Both the position numbers and the translations under genes were made by a program. Below are positions 12,401 through 25,300 of a stretch of DNA of 64,000 bases, one piece after another. The stretch's first letter is position 1. Each line of letters begins with the position of its first letter. The notes below the pieces were generated by a model that worked only from the letters and a program-made list of their open reading frames with translations, was not told the DNA's origin and ran no database searches. Source of the stretch: Megalopta genalis (taxonomy: Eukaryota; Arthropoda; Insecta; Hymenoptera; Halictidae). The DNA is taken from positions 1-64,000 of the forward strand of contig NW_027477107.1 of assembly GCF_051020955.1 (NCBI RefSeq), given 5' to 3'.

Positions 12401-13766
12401 GAAGCTAAACCTTCTACATCGGATTGATTTGAAGCGAAATCTTCTACATCCTATTGATTTGAAGCTAAACGTTCTACCTCTTATTGTTTTGAAGCTAAAC
12501 CTTCTACATCGCATTGATTTGCAGCTAAATCATGTGTTTCGCATGGATTTGAAGCTAACTCGTTCGTTTCGCCTGCAGTTGAATCTACATCACTTATATC
12601 GCAAGTATTTGCAGCTAAATCATGTGTAACGCGTGGATTTTGAAGCTAAATCGGTTGATTAGTCTGCATTTGAAGCTATATCACTTATACCCCAAGTGTT
12701 TGAAGCTAAATCATTTGTTTCGCGTGGATTTGAAGCTAAACCTTCTACATCGCATTGATTTGAAGCTAAATCATTTGTTTCGCATGGATTTGTATCTAAG
12801 CCTTGTCCTTCGAATTGGTTTGAAGCTAAATCATGTGTTTCGTATGGATTTGAAGCTAAACCTTCTACATCGGATTGATTTGAAGCGAAATCTTCTACAT
12901 CCTATTGATTTGAAGCTAAACGTTCTACCTCTTATTGTTTTGAAGCTAAACCTTCTACATCGCATTGATTTGCAGCTAAATCATGTGTTTCGCATGGATT
13001 TGAAGCTAACTCGTTCGTTTCGCCTGCAGTTGAATCTACATCACTTATATCGCAAGTATTTGAAGCTAAATCATGTGTATCGCGTGGATTTTGAAGCTAA
13101 CTCGTTTGATTAGTCTTCATTTGAAACTATATCATTTATACCCGAAGTGTTTGAAGCTATATCATTTGTTTCGCATGGATTTGAAGCTGAACCTTCTACA
13201 TCGCATTGATTTGCAGCTGAATCATGTGATTCGCATGGATTTGAAGCTAACTCGTTCGTTTCGCCTGTATTTGAAGCTAGATCACTTATATCGCAAGTAT
13301 TTGAAGCTAAATCATGTGTATCGCATGGATTTGAAGATAAACCTTCTACATCGCATTGATTTGAAGCTAAATCATTTGTTTCGCATGGATTTGAATCTAA
13401 GCCTTGTCCATCGAATTGATTTGAAGCTAAATCATGTGTTTCGCATGGATTTGAAGCTAACTCGTTCGTTTCGCCTGCAGTTGAATCTACATCACTTATA
13501 TCGCAAGTATTTGCAGCTAAATCATGTGTAACGCGTGGATTTTGAAGCTAAATCGGTTGATTAGTCTGCATTTGAAGCTATATCACTTATACCCCAAGTG
13601 TTTGAAGCTAAATCATTTGTTTCGCGTGGATTTGAAGCTAAACCTTCTACATCGCATTGATTAGAAGCTAAATCATGTGTCTCGCATGGATTTGAAGCTA
13701 ACTCGTTATTTTCGCATGCAGTTGTAGCTAAATAATGTATATCACAAGTATTCGTAGCTAAACCAT
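9443..13766. repeat. 4,324-bp higher-order repeat, copy 2
   Basis: Direct tandem partner of 5,119-9,442. One visible difference is a Ser-to-Arg change in the + strand translation around 12,570 relative to 8,246, where TTTAGCCTGCA has become TTTCGCCTGCA. That single change also removes a minus-strand TAA. A third, incomplete repetition begins at 13,767. Confidence 0.93.
10568..11761 (-). pseudogene. Open minus-strand decapeptide frame, 398 codons (copy 2 of 5)
   Basis: Copy of the frame at 6,244-7,437, moved 4,324 bp. The compared 334-residue part is identical to the first copy, and it is bounded by the same two nonsense lesions. Coding status is doubtful for the same reasons. Confidence 0.28.
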
Positions 13767-14922
13767 TTGTTTTGCATGGATTTGAAGCTACTCCTTCTAC
13801 TTCGCATTGATTTGAAGCTAAATCATATGTGTCGCATGGATTTGAAGCTGAACCTTCTACATCGCATTGATTTGAAGCTAAATCTTGTGTATCGCATGGA
13901 TTTGAAGCTAAACCGTCTACATCACATTGATTTGCAGCTAAATCATGTGTTTCGCATGGATTTGAAGCTAACTGGTTCGTTTCGCCTGCAGTTGAACCTA
14001 CATCACTTATATCGCAAGTAATTGAAGCTAAATCATGTGTATCGCGTGGATTTTGAAGCTAACTCGTTTGTTTAGTCAGCATTTGAAGCTATATCACTTA
14101 TACCCCAAGTGTTTGAAGCTAAATCATTTGTTTCGCGTGGATTTGAAGCTAAACCTTCTACATCGCATTGATTTGAAGCTAAATCTTGTGTATCGCGTGG
14201 ATTTGAAGCTAAACCTTTCACATCGCATTGATTTGAAGCTAAATCATGTGTATCGCATGGATTTGAAGCTAACTCGTTCGTTTCGCATGCAGTTGTAGCT
14301 AAATAACGTATATCACAAGTATTGGTAGCTAAACCATTTGTTTTGCATGGATTTGAAGCTAAGCCTTCTACTTCGCATTCATTTGAAGCTAAATCATTTG
14401 TTTCGCATGGATTTGAATCTAAGCATTGTACTTCGAATTGATTTGAAGCTAAATCATGTCTTTCACAAGTATTTGAAGATGAACCATTTGAGTCGCATTG
14501 ATTTGCAGCTAAATCATGTGTTTCGCATGGATTTGAAGCTAACTGGTTCGTTTCGCCTGCAGTTGAATCTACATCACTTATATCGCTAGTATTTGAAGCT
14601 AAATCATGTGTATCGCGTGGATTTTGAAGCTAACTCGTTTGATTAGTCTTCATTTGAAGCTATATCACTTACACCCAAAGTGTTTGAAGCTATATCATTT
14701 GTTTCGCATGGATTTTATGCTAAACCTTCTTCATCGCATTGATTTGCAGCTAAATCATGTGTTTCGCATGGATTAGAAGCTAACTCGTTCGTTGCGCATG
14801 CAGTTAAATCTAAATAACGTATATCACAAGTATTTGAAGCTACACCATTTAATTCGCATGGATTTGAAGATAAGCCTTCTACTTCGCATTAATTGGAAGA
14901 TAAATCATGTGTTTCGCATGCA

Positions 14923-14953
14923 GATGAAGCTAAATCATAGCTAAGTCATGTGT
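14923..14953. repeat. Out-of-register junction between units
   Basis: A unit starting at 14,923 runs for 16 bases, then the sequence jumps back to unit position 6 (AGCTAAGTC) at 14,939. This makes a composite unit 11 bp longer than normal. Identical junctions lie at about 28,881 and 38,532, at the super-repeat offsets of 13,943 and 9,651 bp. It marks one old recombination between misaligned units that was later amplified. It shifts all reading frames by two bases. Confidence 0.85.
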
Positions 14954-14987
14954 ATCGCGTGGATTTTGAAACTAACTCGTTTGATTA

Positions 14988-15926
14988 GTCTGCATTTGAA
15001 GCTATATCACTTATACCCCAAGTGTTTGAAGCTAAATCATTTGTTTCGCGTGGATTTGAAGCTAAACCTTCTACATCGCATTGATTAGAAGTTAAATCAT
15101 GTGTCGCGCATGGATTTGAAGCTAACTCGTTAGTTTCGCATGCAGTTGTAGCTAAATAATGTATATCACAAGTATTCGTAGCTAAACCATTTGTTTTGCA
15201 TGGATTTGAAGCTACTCCTTCTACTTCGCATTGATTTGAAGCTAAATCATATGTGTCGCATGGATTTGAAGCTGAACCTTCTACATCGCATTGATTTGAA
15301 GCTAAATCTTGTGTATCGCATGGATTTGAAGCTAAACCGTCTACATCACATTGATTTGAAGCTAAATCATGTGTTTCGCATGCAGTTGAAGCTAAATCAT
15401 GTCTTTCACAAGTATTTGAAGATGAACCATTTGAGTCGCATTGATTTGAACCCAAGCCTTCTACTTCGCACCTATTTGCAGCTATATAATGTGTATCGCA
15501 TGGATTTGAAGCTAAACCTTCTACATCGCATTGATTTGAAGCTAAATTATTTGTTTCGCATGGATTTGAATATAAGCCTTGCCCTCCGAATTGATTTAAA
15601 GCTAAATCATGTGTTTCGTATGGATTTGAAGCTAAACCTTCTACATCGCATTGACTTGAAGCTAAATAATGTGTTTCGCATGGATTTGAAGCTAACTCGT
15701 TCGTTGCGCACGCAGTTAAATCTAAATAACGTATATAACAAGTATTTGAAGCTAAACCATTTGATTCGCATGGATTTGAAGCTAAAACTTCTACATCGCA
15801 TTGATTTGCAGCTGAATCATGTCTTTCGCATGGATTTGTTGCTAAACCTTCTACATCGCATTGATTTGAAGCTAAATCATTTGTTTCGCATGCAGTTGAA
15901 GCTAAATCATGTCTTTCACAAGTATT
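14988..15926 (-). pseudogene. Open minus-strand decapeptide frame, 313 codons
   Basis: The frame is open from TGA at 15,927-15,929 (unit reading GTATTTCAAG) to TAA at 14,985-14,987 (GATTAG lesion). Copies occur at 28,931-29,869 and 38,582-39,520, and the 156-residue part I compared is identical in all three. No ATG start is present. Confidence 0.27.
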
Positions 15927-16698
15927 TCAAGATGAACCATTTGAATCGCATTGATTTGAACCCGAGCCTTCTACTTCGCACTGATTTGCAGCTAAATAAT
16001 GTGTTTCGCATGGATTTGAAGCTAATCCTTCTACATCGCATTGATTTGCAGCTGAATCATGTGTTTCGCATGGATTTGAAGCTAACTCGTTCGTTTTGCT
16101 TGCAGGTGAATCTACATCACTTATATCGCAAGTGTTTGAAGCTGAATCATGTGTATCGCGTGGAATTGAAGCTACCTCGTTTGTTCCTACAGCTTTTAAA
16201 GCTATATCACTTATATCGCAAGTATTTGAAGCTAAATCATATGTGTCGCATGGATTTGAAGCTGAACCTACTTCATCGCATTGATTTGAAGCTAAATCTT
16301 GTGTATCGCATGGATTTGAAGATAAACCTTCTACATCGCTAATATTTGAAGCTAAATTATTTGTTTCGCATGGATTTGAATCTAAGCCTTGTCCTTCGAA
16401 TTGATTTGAAGCTAAATCATGTGTTTCGTATGGATTTGAAGCTAAACCTTATACATCGCATTGATTTGAAGCTAAACCTTCTACATTTTATTGATTTAAA
16501 GATAAACCTTCTATCTCTTATTGTTTTGAAGCTAAAACTTCTACATCGCATTGATTTGCAGCTAAATCATGTGTTTCGCATGGATTTGAAGCTAACTCGT
16601 TCGTTTCGCCTGCAGTTGAATCTACATCACTTATATCGCAAGTGTTTGAAGCTAAGTCATGTGTATCGCGTGGATTTTGAAACTAACTCGTTTGATTA

Positions 16699-17523
16699 GT
16701 CTGCATTTGAAGCTATATCACTTATACCCCAAGTGTTTGAAGCTAAATCATTTGTTTCGCGTGGATTTGAAGCTAAACCTTCTACATCGCATTGATTAGA
16801 AGTTAAATCATGTGTCGCGCATGGATTTGAAGCTAACTCGTTAGTTTCGCATGCAGTTGTAGCTAAATAATGTATATCACAAGTATTCGTAGCTAAACCA
16901 TTTGTTTTGCATGGATTTGAAGCTACTCCTTCTACTTCGCATTGATTTGAAGCTAAATCATATGTGTCGCATGGATTTGAAGCTGAACCTTCTACATCGC
17001 ATTGATTTGAAGCTAAATCTTGTGTATCGCATGGATTTGAAGCTAAACCGTCTACATCGCATTGATTTGAAGCTAAATCTTGTGTATCGCATGGATTTGA
17101 AGCTAAACCTTTCACATCGCATTGATTTGAAGCTAAATCATGTGTATCGCATGGATTTGAAGCTAACTCGTTCGTTTCGCATGCAGTTGTAGCTAAATAA
17201 TGTATATCACAAGTATTGGTAGCTAAACCATTTGTTTTGCATGGATTTGAAGCTAAGCCTTCTACTTCGCATTCATTTGAAGCTAAATCATTTGTTTCGC
17301 ATGGATTTGAATCTAAGCATTGTACTTCGAATTGATTTGAAGCTAAATCATGTCTTTCACAAGTATTTGAAGATGAACCATTTGAGTCGCATTGATTTGC
17401 AGCTAAATCATGTGTTTCGCATGGATTTGAAGCTAACTCGTTCGTTTCGCCTGCAGTTGAATCTACATCACTTATATCGCTAGTATTTGAAGCTAAATCA
17501 TGTGTATCGCGGGGATTTTGAAG
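16699..17523 (-). pseudogene. Open minus-strand decapeptide frame, 275 codons (copy of 3,114-3,938)
   Basis: Same content and boundaries as the frame at 3,114-3,938, moved 13,585 bp. The 139-residue part compared is identical. It is bounded by the same frameshift and TAA lesions. Confidence 0.25.
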
Positions 17524-20500
17524 CTAACTCGTTTGATTAGTCTTCATTTGAAGCTATATCACTTACACCCAAAGTGTTTGAAGCTATATCATTTGTTTCG
17601 CATGGATTTTAAGCTAAACCTTCTTCATCGCATTGATTTGCAGCTAAATCATGTGTTTCGCATGGATTAGAAGCTAACTCGTTCGTTGCGCATGCAGTTA
17701 AATCTAAATAACGTATATCACAAGTATTTGAAGCTACACCATTTAATTCGCATGGATTTGAAGATAAGCCTTCTACTTCGCATTAATTGGAAGATAAATC
17801 ACGTGTTTTGCATGGATTTGAAGCTAAACCTTCTACATCGCATTGATTTGAAGCTAAATCATGTGTTTCGCATGCAGTTGAAGCTAAATCATGTCTTTCA
17901 CAAGTATTTGAAGATGAACCATTTGAATTGCATTGATTTGAACCCGAGCCTTCTACTTCGCACTGATTTGCAGCTAAATAATGAGTTTCTCATGGATTTG
18001 AAGCTAAACCTTCTACATTGAATTGATTTGCAGCTGTGTCATGTGTTTCGCATGGATTTGAAGCTAACTCTATCGTTTCGCCTGTATTCGTAGCTATATC
18101 ACTTTTATCGCAAGTATTTGAAGCTAATTCATGTGTTACGCTTGAATTTGAAGCTAAACCTTCTACATCGCATTGATTTGAAGCTAAATCATTTGTTTCG
18201 CATGGATTTGAATCTAAGCATTGTACTTCGAATTGATTTGAAGCTAAATAATGTGTTTCGCATGGATTTGAAGCTGAACCTTCTACATCGCATTGATTTG
18301 AAGCTAAATCTTGTGTATCGCATGGATTTGAAGCTAAACCTTCTACATCACATTTATTTGCAGCTAAATCATGTGTTTCGCATGGATTTGAAGCTAGCTC
18401 GTTCGTTTAGCCTGCAGTTGAATCTACATCACTTATATCGCAAGTGTTTGAAGCTAAGTCATGTTTATCGCCTGGATTTTGAAACTAACTCGTTTGATTA
18501 GTCTGCATTTGAAGCTATATCACTTATACCCCAAGTGTTTGAAGCTAAATCATTTGTTTCGCGTGGATTTGAAGCTAAACCTTCTACATCGCATTGATTA
18601 GAAGTTAAATCATGTGTCGCGCATGGATTTGAAGCTAACTCGTTAGTTTCGCATGCAGTTGTAGCTAAATAATGTATATCACAAGTATTCGTAGCTAAAC
18701 CATTTGTTTTGCATGGATTTGAAGCCACTCCTTCTACTTCGCATTGATTTGAAGCTAAATCATATGTGTCGCATGGATTTGAAGCTGAACCTTCTACATC
18801 GCATTGATTTGAAGGTAAATCTTGTGTATCGCATGGATTTGAAGCTAAACCGTCTACATCACATTGATTTACAGCTAAATCATGTGTTTCGCATGGATTT
18901 GAAGCTAACTGGTTCGTTTCGCCTGCAGTTGAACCTACATCACTTATATCGCAAGTAATTGAAGCTAAATCATGTGTATCGCGTGGATTTTGAAGCTAAC
19001 TCGTTTGTTTAGTCAGCATTTGAAGCTATATCACTTATACCCCAAGTGTTTGAAGCTAAATCATTTGTTTCGCGTGGATTTGAAGCTAAACCTTCTACAT
19101 CGCATTGATTTGAAGCTAAATCTTGTGTATCGCATGGATTTGAAGCTAAACCTTTCACATCGCATTGGTTTGAAGCTAAATCATGTGTATCGCATGGATT
19201 TGAAGCTAACTCGTTCGTTTCGCATGCAGTTGTAGCTAAATAATGTATATCACAAGTATTGGTAGCTAAACCATTTGTTTTGCATGGATTTGAAGCTAAG
19301 CCTTCTACTTCGCATTCATTTGAAGCTAAATCATTTGTTTCGCATGGATTTGAATCTAAGCATTGTACTTCGAATTGATTTGAAGATAAATCATGTCTTT
19401 CACAAGTATTTGAAGATGAACCATTTGAGTCGCATTGATTTGCAGCTAAATCATGTGTTTCGCATGGATTTGAAGCTAACTCGTTCGTTTCGCCTGCAGT
19501 TGTATCTACATCACTTATATCGCTAGTATTTGAAGCTAAATCATGTGTATCGCGTGGATTTTGAAGCTAACTCGTTTGATTAGTCTTCATTTGAAGCTAT
19601 ATCACTTACACCCAAAGTGTTTGAAGCTATATCATTTGTTTCGCATGGATTTTAAGCTAAACCTTCTTCATCGCATTGATTTGCAGCTAAATCATGTGTT
19701 TCGCATGGATTAGAAGCTAACTCGTTCGTTGCGCATGCAGTTAAATCTAAATAACGTATATCACAAGTATTTGAAGCTACACCATTTAATTCGCATGGAT
19801 TTGAAGATAAGCCTTCTACTTCGCATTAATTGGAAGATAAATCACGTGTTTTGCATGGATTTGAAGCTAAACCTTCTACATCGCATTGATTTGAAGCTGA
19901 ATCATGTGTTTCGCATGCAGTTGAAGCTAAATCATGTCTTTCACAAGTATTTGAAGATGAACCATTTGAGTCGCATTGATTTGAACCCAAGCCTTCTACT
20001 TCGCACCTATTTGCAGCTAAATAATGTGTATCGCATGGATTTGAAGCTAAACCTTCTACATCGCATTGATTTGAAGCTAAATTATTTGTTTCGCATGGAT
20101 TTGAATATAAGCCTTGTCCTTCGAATTGATTTGAAGCTAAATCATGTGTTTCGTATGGATTTGAAGCTAAACCTTCTACATCGCACTGATTTGAAGCTAA
20201 ATAATGTGTTTCGCATGGATTTGAAGCTAACTCGTTCGTTGCGCACGCAGTTAAATCTAAATAACGTATATCACAAGTATTTGAAGCTAAACCATTTGAT
20301 TCGCATGGATTTGAAGCTAAAACATCTACATCGCATTGATTTGCAGCTGAATCATGTCTTTCGCATGGATTTGAAGCTAATCCTTCTACATCGCATTGAT
20401 TTGCAGCTGAATCATGTGTTTCGCATGGATTTGAAGCTAACTCGTTCGTTTTGCTTGCAGTTGAATCTACATCACTTATATCGCAAGTGTTTGAAGCTGA

Positions 20501-22305
20501 ATCATGTGTATCGCGTGGAATTGAAGCTACCTCGTTTGTTCCTACAGCTTTTAAAGCTATATCACTTATATCGCAAGTATTTGAAGCTAAATCATATGTG
20601 TCGCATGGATTTGAAGCTGAACCTACTTCATCGCATTGACTTGAAGCTAAATCTTGTGTATGGCATGGATTTGAAGCTAAACCTTCTACATCGCATTGAT
20701 TTGAAGCTAAATCATGTGTATCGCATGGATTTGAAGTTAACTCGTTTGTTTCGCATGCAGTTGTATCTAAATAATGTATATCACAAGTATTTGTAGTTAA
20801 ACCATTTGTTTTGCATGGATTTGAAGCCAAGCCTTCTACTTCGCATTCATTTGAAGCTAAATCATTTGTTTCGCATGGATTTGAATCTAAGCCTTGTCCT
20901 TCGAATTGATTTGAATCTAAATCACGTGTGTCGTATGGATTTGAAGCTAAACCTTCTACATCACATTTATTTGAAGCTAAACCTTCTATATTGTATTGAT
21001 TTGAAGCTAAACCATCTACCTCTTATTGATTTGAAGCAAACCTTCTACATCGCATTGATTTGAAGATAAATCGTGTGTTTCCCATGGATTTGAAGCTAAC
21101 TCGTTAGTTTCGTATGCAGTTGTAGCTAAATAATCTATATCACAAGTATTTGTAGCTAAACCATTTGTTTCACATGGATTTGAAGCTACGCCTTCTACTT
21201 CGCATTGATTTGAAGCTAAATCATTTGTTTCGCATGGAATTGAAGCTAACACGTTCGTTTTGCCTGCAGTTGAATCTACATCACTTATATCGCAAGTGTT
21301 TGAAGCTAAATCATTTGTTTCGTGTGGATTTGAAGCTAAACCTTCTACATCGCATTGATTAGAAGCTAAATCATGTGTCTCGCATGGATTTGAAGCTAAC
21401 TCGTTCGTTTCGCCTCCATTTGAAACTATGTCACTTATATCGCAAGTATTTAAAGCTAAATCATATGTGCCGCATGGATTTGAAGCTGAACCTACTATAT
21501 CGCATTGATTTGAATCTAAATCTTGTGTATCGCATGGATTTGAAGCTAAACCTTCTACATCGCATTGATTTGAAGCTAAATCATTTGTTTCGCATGGATT
21601 TGTATCTAAGCCTTGTCCTTCGAATTGGTTTGAAGCTAAATCATGTGTTTCGTATGGATTTGAAGCTAAACCTTCTACATCGGATTGATTTGAAGCGAAA
21701 TCTTCTACATCCTATTGATTTGAAGCTAAACGTTCTACCTCTTATTGTTTTGAAGCTAAACCTTCTACATCGCATTGATTTGCAGCTAAATCATGTGTTT
21801 CGCATGGATTTGAAGCTAACTCGTTCGTTTCGCCTGCAGTTGAATCTACATCACTTATATCGCAAGTATTTGCAGCTAAATCATGTGTAACGCGTGGATT
21901 TTGAAGCTAAATCGGTTGATTAGTCTGCATTTGAAGCTATATCACTTATACCCCAAGTGTTTGAAGCTAAATCATTTGTTTCGCGTGGATTTGAAGCTAA
22001 ACCTTCTACATCGCATTGATTTGAAGCTAAATCATTTGTTTCGCATGGATTTGTATCTAAGCCTTGTCCTTCGAATTGGTTTGAAGCTAAATCATGGGTT
22101 TCGTATGGGTTTGAAGCTAAACCTTCTACATCGCATTGATTTGAAGCTAAACCTTCTACATTCTATTGATTTGAAGCTAAACCTTCTTCATCGCATTGAT
22201 TTGCAGCTAAATTATGTGTCGCGCATGGATTTGAAGCTAACTCGTTATTTTCGCATGCAGTTGTAGCTAAATAATGTATATCACAAGTATTCGTAGCTAA
22301 ACCAT
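16902..22305. repeat. 5,404-bp higher-order repeat, copy 1
   Basis: Made of a 1,802-bp and a 3,602-bp module and followed by a direct tandem copy. Landmarks recur 5,404 bp to the right (17,686 to 23,090; 18,118 to 23,522; 19,729 to 25,133; 21,883 to 27,287). Length is 180 units plus 4 bp. Confidence 0.9.
19829..21022 (-). pseudogene. Open minus-strand decapeptide frame, 398 codons (copy 3 of 5)
   Basis: Copy of 6,244-7,437 with one residue changed in the compared part (a Leu-to-Ser change in a THDLA unit). It is bounded by the same nonsense lesions. Confidence 0.27.
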
Positions 22306-25300
22306 TTGTTTTGCATGGATTTGAAGCTACTCCTTCTACTTCGCATTGATTTGAAGCTAAATCATATGTGTCGCATGGATTTGAAGCTGAACCTTCTACA
22401 TCGCATTGATTTGAAGCTAAATCTTGTGTATCGCATGGATTTGAAGCTAAACCGTCTACATCGCATTGATTTGAAGCTAAATCTTGTGTATCGCATGGAT
22501 TTGAAGCTAAACCTTTCACATCGCATTGATTTGAAGCTAAATCATGTGTATCGCATGGATTTGAAGCTAACTCGTTCGTTTCGCATGCAGTTGTAGCTAA
22601 ATAATGTATATCACAAGTATTGGTAGCTAAACCATTTGTTTTGCATGGATTTGAAGCTAAGCCTTCTACTTCGCATTCATTTGAAGCTAAATCATTTGTT
22701 TCGCATGGATTTGAATCTAAGCATTGTACTTCGAATTGATTTGAAGCTAAATCATGTCTTTCACAAGTATTTGAAGATGAACCATTTGAGTCGCATTGAT
22801 TTGCAGCTAAATCATGTGTTTCGCATGGATTTGAAGCTAACTCGTTCGTTTCGCCTGCAGTTGAATCTACATCACTTATATCGCTAGTATTTGAAGCTAA
22901 ATCATGTGTATCGCGGGGATTTTGAAGCTAACTCGTTTGATTAGTCTTCATTTGAAGCTATATCACTTACACCCAAAGTGTTTGAAGCTATATCATTTGT
23001 TTCGCATGGATTTTAAGCTAAACCTTCTTCATCGCATTGATTTGCAGCTAAATCATGTGTTTCGCATGGATTAGAAGCTAACTCGTTCGTTGCGCATGCA
23101 GTTAAATCTAAATAACGTATATCACAAGTATTTGAAGCTACACCATTTAATTCGCATGGATTTGAAGATAAGCCTTCTACTTCGCATTAATTGGAAGATA
23201 AATCACGTGTTTTGCATGGATTTGAAGCTAAACCTTCTACATCGCATTGATTTGAAGCTAAATCATGTGTTTCGCATGCAGTTGAAGCTAAATCATGTCT
23301 TTCACAAGTATTTGAAGATGAACCATTTGAATTGCATTGATTTGAACCCGAGCCTTCTACTTCGCACTGATTTGCAGCTAAATAATGAGTTTCTCATGGA
23401 TTTGAAGCTAAACCTTCTACATTGAATTGATTTGCAGCTGTGTCATGTGTTTCGCATGGATTTGAAGCTAACTCTATCGTTTCGCCTGTATTCGTAGCTA
23501 TATCACTTTTATCGCAAGTATTTGAAGCTAATTCATGTGTTACGCTTGAATTTGAAGCTAAACCTTCTACATCGCATTGATTTGAAGCTAAATCATTTGT
23601 TTCGCATGGATTTGAATCTAAGCATTGTACTTCGAATTGATTTGAAGCTAAATAATGTGTTTCGCATGGATTTGAAGCTGAACCTTCTACATCGCATTGA
23701 TTTGAAGCTAAATCTTGTGTATCGCATGGATTTGAAGCTAAACCTTCTACATCACATTTATTTGCAGCTAAATCATGTGTTTCGCATGGATTTGAAGCTA
23801 GCTCGTTCGTTTAGCCTGCAGTTGAATCTACATCACTTATATCGCAAGTGTTTGAAGCTAAGTCATGTTTATCGCCTGGATTTTGAAACTAACTCGTTTG
23901 ATTAGTCTGCATTTGAAGCTATATCACTTATACCCCAAGTGTTTGAAGCTAAATCATTTGTTTCGCGTGGATTTGAAGCTAAACCTTCTACATCGCATTG
24001 ATTAGAAGTTAAATCATGTGTCGCGCATGGATTTGAAGCTAACTCGTTAGTTTCGCATGCAGTTGTAGCTAAATAATGTATATCACAAGTATTCGTAGCT
24101 AAACCATTTGTTTTGCATGGATTTGAAGCCACTCCTTCTACTTCGCATTGATTTGAAGCTAAATCATATGTGTCGCATGGATTTGAAGCTGAACCTTCTA
24201 CATCGCATTGATTTGAAGGTAAATCTTGTGTATCGCATGGATTTGAAGCTAAACCGTCTACATCACATTGATTTACAGCTAAATCATGTGTTTCGCATGG
24301 ATTTGAAGCTAACTGGTTCGTTTCGCCTGCAGTTGAACCTACATCACTTATATCGCAAGTAATTGAAGCTAAATCATGTGTATCGCGTGGATTTTGAAGC
24401 TAACTCGTTTGTTTAGTCAGCATTTGAAGCTATATCACTTATACCCCAAGTGTTTGAAGCTAAATCATTTGTTTCGCGTGGATTTGAAGCTAAACCTTCT
24501 ACATCGCATTGATTTGAAGCTAAATCTTGTGTATCGCATGGATTTGAAGCTAAACCTTTCACATCGCATTGGTTTGAAGCTAAATCATGTGTATCGCATG
24601 GATTTGAAGCTAACTCGTTCGTTTCGCATGCAGTTGTAGCTAAATAATGTATATCACAAGTATTGGTAGCTAAACCATTTGTTTTGCATGGATTTGAAGC
24701 TAAGCCTTCTACTTCGCATTCATTTGAAGCTAAATCATTTGTTTCGCATGGATTTGAATCTAAGCATTGTACTTCGAATTGATTTGAAGATAAATCATGT
24801 CTTTCACAAGTATTTGAAGATGAACCATTTGAGTCGCATTGATTTGCAGCTAAATCATGTGTTTCGCATGGATTTGAAGCTAACTCGTTCGTTTCGCCTG
24901 CAGTTGTATCTACATCACTTATATCGCTAGTATTTGAAGCTAAATCATGTGTATCGCGTGGATTTTGAAGCTAACTCGTTTGATTAGTCTTCATTTGAAG
25001 CTATATCACTTACACCCAAAGTGTTTGAAGCTATATCATTTGTTTCGCATGGATTTTAAGCTAAACCTTCTTCATCGCATTGATTTGCAGCTAAATCATG
25101 TGTTTCGCATGGATTAGAAGCTAACTCGTTCGTTGCGCATGCAGTTAAATCTAAATAACGTATATCACAAGTATTTGAAGCTACACCATTTAATTCGCAT
25201 GGATTTGAAGATAAGCCTTCTACTTCGCATTAATTGGAAGATAAATCACGTGTTTTGCATGGATTTGAAGCTAAACCTTCTACATCGCATTGATTTGAAG

